Source: Candidatus Binataceae bacterium (GTDB lineage: Bacteria > Desulfobacterota > Binatia > Binatales > Binataceae). From it: a stretch of 64,000 bases of DNA. How positions within the stretch are numbered: position 1 is the stretch's first letter; each line of letters opens with the position of its first letter. The position numbers were made by a program, and so were the translations under genes. Below, piece by piece: positions 59,750 to 64,000 of the stretch. The DNA lies in NCBI GenBank assembly GCA_035508495.1, contig DATJMX010000013.1, forward strand, positions 1 to 64,000, given 5' to 3'. The notes under the pieces were generated by a model. That model worked only from the letters and a program-made list of their open reading frames with translations, was not told the origin of the DNA and did no database searches.

Positions 59750-60592
59750 TCAGTTTCGCGAAGCCATCAACTTGTTAGCTTCGGGATAGCTGACGGCATC
59801 GCCCAGAGCGGAGTAGGTGCCGCTCGTCAGCACCTCATTCGCGATGCGTCGCGTCACGGACAGTGCGGAAAGCGTGATCGCGGTGCCGAGGCTGAGCCGT
59901 GCAACGCCAAGCTTCGCGAGTTCGGCGACGGTTGGAATGCCGGGACGGAAGATCAGGTTCATCGGCCCATTGATCGAGCGAACGGCACGCGCGATTTCGT
60001 CGTTGCCGTTCAGACCGAGCGGGAACAGGCTGTCAGCGCCAGCCTCGCGAAAAGCGTTGGCGCGGCGAATCGCTTCGGCGAGAAGCGCTTCGCGCTCGCC
60101 CTTCATCGCAATCAGGGCGTCGGTGCGGGCGTTGATCACGAGCGGAACACCGGTGGCGTCGCCGGCAGCGCGTGCAGCTTTGACGCGGGTGACGGCGGTC
60201 TCGAGATCATAGAGCGGCTGCGCGGGATCGCCGGTCGAATCTTCGAGATTTATGCCCACGGCCCCCGCCTCGATGATCTGACTAACTGTTTGACCAACTT
60301 CACCCGCAGTCGTGCCAAAGCCCGACTCGATATCGGCGCTCAGCGGCACATCGATAACGCGCGTGATTCGCGCGATGGCGTTGACGATTTCCTCGCGCGG
60401 TGCGTATTCGCCATCGGGATAGCCGAGTGAGAAAGCCACGCCGGCGCTCGTGGTCGCGATTGCGTGCGCACCGGCTTCTTCGATGAATCGCGCGCTCATG
60501 GCGTCCCATGCGTTGGGCAGCACGAGCACTCGCGAGCGGTCATGCATCGCGCGAAACGCCTGGGCCTTCGCGCGCTGAGCGTCTTTCGTCAT
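59750..60592 (-). CDS. Isocitrate lyase/PEP mutase family enzyme
   Basis: A 280-residue TIM-barrel protein. VLPNAWDAMSARFIEEAGAH is the family opening. PLSADIESGFG contains the metal-ligand Asp region, and AVGINLEDSTGD the Glu-Asp. VINARTDALI follows. The KKCGH-type Cys loop of true isocitrate lyases is absent, so it is closer to oxaloacetate decarboxylase/carboxyvinyl-phosphonate-type members. It probably cleaves or decarboxylates an oxo- or hydroxy-acid. It starts 72 nt after the dnaE2 stop on the same strand. Confidence 0.9.
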   Translation of the reverse strand: MTKDAQRAKAQAFRAMHDRSRVLVLPNAWDAMSARFIEEAGAHAIATTSAGVAFSLGYPDGEYAPREEIVNAIARITRVIDVPLSADIESGFGTTAGEVGQTVSQIIEAGAVGINLEDSTGDPAQPLYDLETAVTRVKAARAAGDATGVPLVINARTDALIAMKGEREALLAEAIRRANAFREAGADSLFPLGLNGNDEIARAVRSINGPMNLIFRPGIPTVAELAKLGVARLSLGTAITLSALSVTRRIANEVLTSGTYSALGDAVSYPEANKLMASRN

Positions 60593-60664
60593 GTGAATCT
60601 CCGATACGTGCAGTTGGCGTTCGGTTGGTTCAACCCCGCACGCCCCAATTTGTGAAATACGCGA

Positions 60665-63600
60665 TTAATGAAAATCATGCGAGGGCGGAATTGTTCCGGG
60701 CAAATGAATTTCCGCGAAGCGGCGCGCGCGAATCGCGGTGACGCCGTCGACCTGTTGCAGCACACCCTCGGCGAGCAGGATTCCGGCGCTGCGTAGCAGC
60801 AGGCGATGCTTCTGAAACAGGTCGGGCGTGACGATCAGATTTGCGATGCCGGTTTCATCTTCAAGCGTGATGAACAGGAAGCCCTTCGCGGTGCCGGGGC
60901 GCTGGCGCACGATAACGACGCCGGCGGTTTTGACCCACGACTCGTGGCGCGCATGGGGGAGCTCCTCGGCGCTCAGCACGCCGCGCACTTTCAGCTTGGC
61001 GCGTAGATAGGTCATCAGATGTGGCCCGGCGGTGACGCCGGTTGCGGCGTAGTCGGCGAGCGTTTCGTCGAGCGGTCCCATCGCGGGGAGATTGGACTGC
61101 GCCGGTTGGGGGCGTGCGCGCGCGAGCAGGCTTTGCGGATCGCGCTCGAGCGCCGCGGCGTTCCACAGCGCATTGCGGCGCGTGCCGCCGAAGGCGGCAA
61201 ACGCGCCGGCGTATGCGAGGGCGTCCAGCTCGCGGCGGTTGAGGCCGACGCGAGCCGAAAAGTCGGCAATCGAATCGAAGGCGCGCGTATCGCGCGCCGC
61301 TTCGATTCGACTGCCGACTTCCTCGCGCAGGCCCGCGACGTAACGCAGGCCGAGCCGCAGCGCGTGGCGCTGCGGCCCGGCCTGCGGCGGTGCGGCTTGA
61401 TGCTCTCCCGCAGGGAGAGCATCGGATGGCGTCGCGGCGAGCGCAGCTCGCCGTGACCCGGGCGCGCCTGCGGCGCGTCCGGCAGTGCCTCCCCCTGACC
61501 AGGGAGAGGCCGGCGCGCGCAGCGCGCGCGCCGGCTGAGGGTTGACTGCGGGTTGTGGAACAGCACCTGTGCGTGGAGGTTCGGATGCATCACCTCTCCC
61601 TCGCCCTCTCCTAGGATAAGGAGAGGGGGCAGACGGAGAAGGAGAGGGAGCAGAATCAGACGGCGAGGGGACGCACTCTACCGTGCATCTCCAGTTGGAC
61701 TTCGTCACATCAACCGGCAGAATCGACGCGCCGTGGCGCTCGGCGTCTTTCACCAGCGTCGAGGGATGATAGAAGCCCATCGGATAGCAGTTCAGCATCG
61801 CGGCGAAAAACGCCGCCGGATGATGATACTTCAGGTACGCCGACGCGTATGCGATCAGCGCGAAGCTCGCCGCGTGCGATTCCGGGAAACCATAGAGCGC
61901 GAACGACGTGATCGATCGCACGATATCGTCGGCGACCGTGCCGCTCATGCCCTTGCGCGCCATTCCGGCGCGCAGCCGCTCCTCGATTTTTTCCATCCGC
62001 TCGACGGAGCGCTTGAAGCCCATCGCGCGACGCAGCTCCTCGGCCTCGCCGCCGCTGAAACCCGCCGCAGTCATCGCGATTCGTAGCAACTGTTCCTGGA
62101 AAAGCGGGACGCCCAGCGTGCGGCGCAGGATCGGTTCGAGCGAAGGATGCGCATACTCAACGGGTGCGCGTTTGTTGCGGCGATCCAGATACGGATGCAC
62201 CATCTTGCCGACGATCGGCCCCGGACGAATGATCGCGACTTCGACGACCAGGTCGTAGAACTTCTCCGGCTTCATCCGCGGCAGCGTCGCCATCTGCGCG
62301 CGACTCTCAATCTGGAAAACTCCGACAGTGTCGGCGCGCCGCATCATCGCATACACATCGGGATCGTCCGGCGGCAGATGCGCGAGATCGATCTCGACGC
62401 CCTCGTGCTCGCGAATAATTGGAATCGCCTCTTCGAGCGCCGCCAGCATCCCAAGTCCGAGCAGATCGATCTTTATAATCCCGAGGTCGGCGCAATCGTC
62501 CTTGTCCCATTGCACGACGACGCGCCCCGGCATCGAGGCCGGCTCGAGCGGAACGATCTCGTCGAGCGGCTGCGCCGCGATCACCATGCCGCCGCTATGC
62601 TGCCCGAGATGGCGCGGCAGGCTCTGGATACGCCGCACCAGATCGACGAGCTGCAGGATTCGCGGCGCTTCGGCATCGACGCCGCCGCGCTTCAAGAGAG
62701 GCACGAGGTCGTCGTGACGATCGCGGAACTCGTAAACCTGGTTGAGCTTGGCGAGGCGATCGACCTGCTCGGGCGCGAAGCCCAGCACCTTGCCGATCTC
62801 GCGCACGGCGCTGCGCGTGCGATACGTGATCACGTTCGCGGTCATCGCGGCGCCGCGCTCGCCGTAGCGGCGATATACGTATTGGATTGCCTGCTCGCGC
62901 TGCTCGCCGCTCGGCAGGTCGAGATCGATATCGGGCCACTCGCCGCGTTCCTCCGACAGGAAGCGCTCGAACAGGAGTTCCATCTTGACCGCATCGACGG
63001 CCGTGATCGCGAGCGCATAGCAGACCGCGCTGTTGGCGGCCGAGCCGCGGCCCTGCACCATGATTCGGTTTTCACGGCAGAACTGGACGATGTCCCAGAC
63101 GATGAGGAAGTAGCCGGCGAGCTTGAGGCGTGCGATGACTTCGAGTTCATGCTCGAGCTGGCGGCGCGTGCGATCGTCGAGCGCGTTGCCCCAGCGGTCG
63201 CGCGCGCCCGCGTATGTGAGTACTCGCAGATAGCTGTCGGGCGTTTCTCCCGGCGGCAGCGGGTAGTCGGGAAAGCGATAGCCCATGTCGGTGAGCCTGA
63301 AGGCGCATCGCTCGGCGATCGCGCGCGTAGCGGCGACAGCCTTGGGCAAATCGCGGAACAGCTCGGTCATTTCGACGCGCGATTTCAGGTGGCGCTGGTT
63401 GTTGACCCATAGTGAACGTCCGGCTTCCTCGAGCGTCGTGCCGAGCCGGATACAGGTAAGAGCGTCGAGCAGCTCGCGATCGGCGCCGCCGTGGCATACG
63501 TCGTTGGTGGCCGTGATCGGAAGCTTCGCTGCCGCGGCGAGCGCCGCGAGACGGCGATTCAGCCGCTCCTCGGCCGCATCGAGATGCCGCTGCAGGTCGA

Positions 63601-64000
63601 CGTAGAGATTCCCTTTGCCGAAGATCGCGCCGAGCCGATCGGCCATCGGCAGCGGATCGGCGCCCCGCACGAGCATCCGCGCGAGCGGGCTCATCGCGCC
63701 GCCAGCGAGGCAGATGAGGCCCGGGCCGAAGCGCTCCAGCTCGTCGAGCGTGATGCGGCTTTCGCCCTTGGCGGGATAGACGGGCGGCTTGCCGCTGCCC
63801 TCGTTGAGGACGCGGAGCTTGGAGTTGGTAATCATCCGGCAGAGGTTGCGATAGCGCTCGCGGTCGGGAACGAGGACGTAGAGGCGCGAGTTGTCATCGA
63901 GGGTCAGCTCGGCGCCGACGATCGCGTGGATACCGGCACTTTTGGCGCCCTGGAAAAAACGCGGCTGCCCGTACATACCATCGCGATCGCCGAGTGCGAG
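60665..64000 (-). CDS. dnaE2: Error-prone DNA polymerase III alpha subunit DnaE2, N-terminus outside the window
   Basis: At least 1111 codons are visible. The frame stays open at the right edge (ALGDRDGMYGQPRF just inside). The PHP domain is partly missing. The polymerase core contains PDIDLDLPSGEQREQAIQ with its Asp pair and KIDLLGLGMLAALEEAI with the third Asp region. The C-terminal OB domain reads GFLFITLEDETGIANLIVTP. DnaE2 works with ImuB in damage-induced mutagenesis, and no imuA/imuB lies in the visible part. A roughly 105-residue Pro/Ser/Arg/Ala-rich insertion (about nt 61360-61675) replaces a short loop between NWRCTVE and LRLGLRYVAGL. Confidence 0.94.
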   Translation of the reverse strand, partial: LALGDRDGMYGQPRFFQGAKSAGIHAIVGAELTLDDNSRLYVLVPDRERYRNLCRMITNSKLRVLNEGSGKPPVYPAKGESRITLDELERFGPGLICLAGGAMSPLARMLVRGADPLPMADRLGAIFGKGNLYVDLQRHLDAAEERLNRRLAALAAAAKLPITATNDVCHGGADRELLDALTCIRLGTTLEEAGRSLWVNNQRHLKSRVEMTELFRDLPKAVAATRAIAERCAFRLTDMGYRFPDYPLPPGETPDSYLRVLTYAGARDRWGNALDDRTRRQLEHELEVIARLKLAGYFLIVWDIVQFCRENRIMVQGRGSAANSAVCYALAITAVDAVKMELLFERFLSEERGEWPDIDLDLPSGEQREQAIQYVYRRYGERGAAMTANVITYRTRSAVREIGKVLGFAPEQVDRLAKLNQVYEFRDRHDDLVPLLKRGGVDAEAPRILQLVDLVRRIQSLPRHLGQHSGGMVIAAQPLDEIVPLEPASMPGRVVVQWDKDDCADLGIIKIDLLGLGMLAALEEAIPIIREHEGVEIDLAHLPPDDPDVYAMMRRADTVGVFQIESRAQMATLPRMKPEKFYDLVVEVAIIRPGPIVGKMVHPYLDRRNKRAPVEYAHPSLEPILRRTLGVPLFQEQLLRIAMTAAGFSGGEAEELRRAMGFKRSVERMEKIEERLRAGMARKGMSGTVADDIVRSITSFALYGFPESHAASFALIAYASAYLKYHHPAAFFAAMLNCYPMGFYHPSTLVKDAERHGASILPVDVTKSNWRCTVECVPSPSDSAPSPSPSAPSPYPRRGRGRGDASEPPRTGAVPQPAVNPQPARALRAPASPWSGGGTAGRAAGAPGSRRAALAATPSDALPAGEHQAAPPQAGPQRHALRLGLRYVAGLREEVGSRIEAARDTRAFDSIADFSARVGLNRRELDALAYAGAFAAFGGTRRNALWNAAALERDPQSLLARARPQPAQSNLPAMGPLDETLADYAATGVTAGPHLMTYLRAKLKVRGVLSAEELPHARHESWVKTAGVVIVRQRPGTAKGFLFITLEDETGIANLIVTPDLFQKHRLLLRSAGILLAEGVLQQVDGVTAIRARRFAEIHLPGTIPPSHDFH
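61399..61680. repeat. Palindrome-rich repeat block inserted in dnaE2
   Basis: Several inverted repeats lie in a row. GATGCTCTCCC-gca-GGGAGAGCATC (61399-61423) is perfect. GTCGCGGCGAGC-gca-GCTCGCCGTGAC (61431-61457) has one mismatch. GCCTCCCCCT/AGGGAGAGGC follows near 61487-61510, then a GC-only palindrome near 61509-61533 and CCCTCTCCT-aggata-AGGAGAGGG (61604-61627). They code in frame for low-complexity Pro/Ser/Arg/Ala sequence. The family resembles dispersed REP/MITE-like units and shares its core with 53028-53061. Confidence 0.7.

Noticed and set aside
62147..63412. 421-codon open frame on the plus strand
   Set aside because: Antisense to dnaE2, with no recognisable domain.
1..64000. CRISPR array, tRNA, rRNA, insertion sequence or prophage
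   Set aside because: No regularly spaced repeats, cloverleaf, ribosomal RNA, transposase or phage proteins were found on reading the window.

Overview
The window looks like a GC-rich, Gram-negative bacterial chromosome. The evidence is an outer-membrane barrel of the FapF type, a Tad secretin, lipoproteins and a UppP. The lifestyle looks like that of a free-living soil or water organism, with many acyl-CoA, SDR, Rieske, LLM and diiron enzymes, a Tad pilus and a second-copy DnaE2 polymerase. The mixture is reminiscent of Binatota/Desulfobacterota-like soil lineages, but no rRNA is present and this placement is inference only. No tRNA, rRNA, CRISPR array, transposase or phage gene was found.

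Layout. 1-7473: a Fap functional-amyloid locus (cut amyloid subunit, FapD-like C39 peptidase, FapE-like protein, FapF-like barrel), followed by a 1221-residue SBBP/Asp-box/ASH surface protein and a strong terminator. 7472-11073 (minus): acyl-CoA dehydrogenase, APH-type kinase, DUF6285 protein and crotonase in one operon. 11223-16291: ArsR regulator, Tat-exported multicopper oxidase, a tiny zinc-binding protein, a lipoprotein, a degenerate CheB-PAS protein and a CxxC small protein. 16292-27511: a Tad/Flp pilus operon (flp, cpaB, cpaC, cpaE, cpaF, tadB, tadC, TPR, peroxiredoxin). It has a sigma54-type promoter in front of flp and ends in a sigma54 enhancer-binding protein gene with its own sigma54-type promoter.

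27561-37358: XdhC/MocA molybdenum-enzyme maturation, an ECF sigma/anti-sigma/Spy-like envelope-stress module, a paralogue of the CxxC small protein, TetR, TPR protein, two overlapping alpha/beta hydrolases plus an NlpC/P60-like gene, VOC and GNAT proteins, and a TlpA/DipZ-like redoxin. 37377-50667: sirtuin, GT39-type glycosyltransferase, SDR, CDGSH protein, EamA transporter, UppP, a LysM-like lipoprotein, FAD oxidoreductase, GlyA, methyltransferase, MFS and GNAT proteins, and a DsbA/HCCA-isomerase-like protein.

50900-60592: a dense oxygenase/reductase region. It holds an LLM oxidoreductase, Rieske oxygenase, CADD/PqqC-like protein, EntE-like aryl-acid ligase, TetR, PaaA-like diiron protein, three SDRs and an isocitrate-lyase-family enzyme. 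60665-64000: DnaE2, running off the right edge, with an in-frame insertion full of palindromic repeats.

Points most worth following are the amyloid locus with its giant partner, the sigma54 circuit that brackets the Tad operon, the oxygenase/aryl-ligase region as a possible uncharacterised aromatic pathway, an operator motif shared by two distant operons, the paralogous CxxC family, and the repeat-filled insertion in DnaE2.
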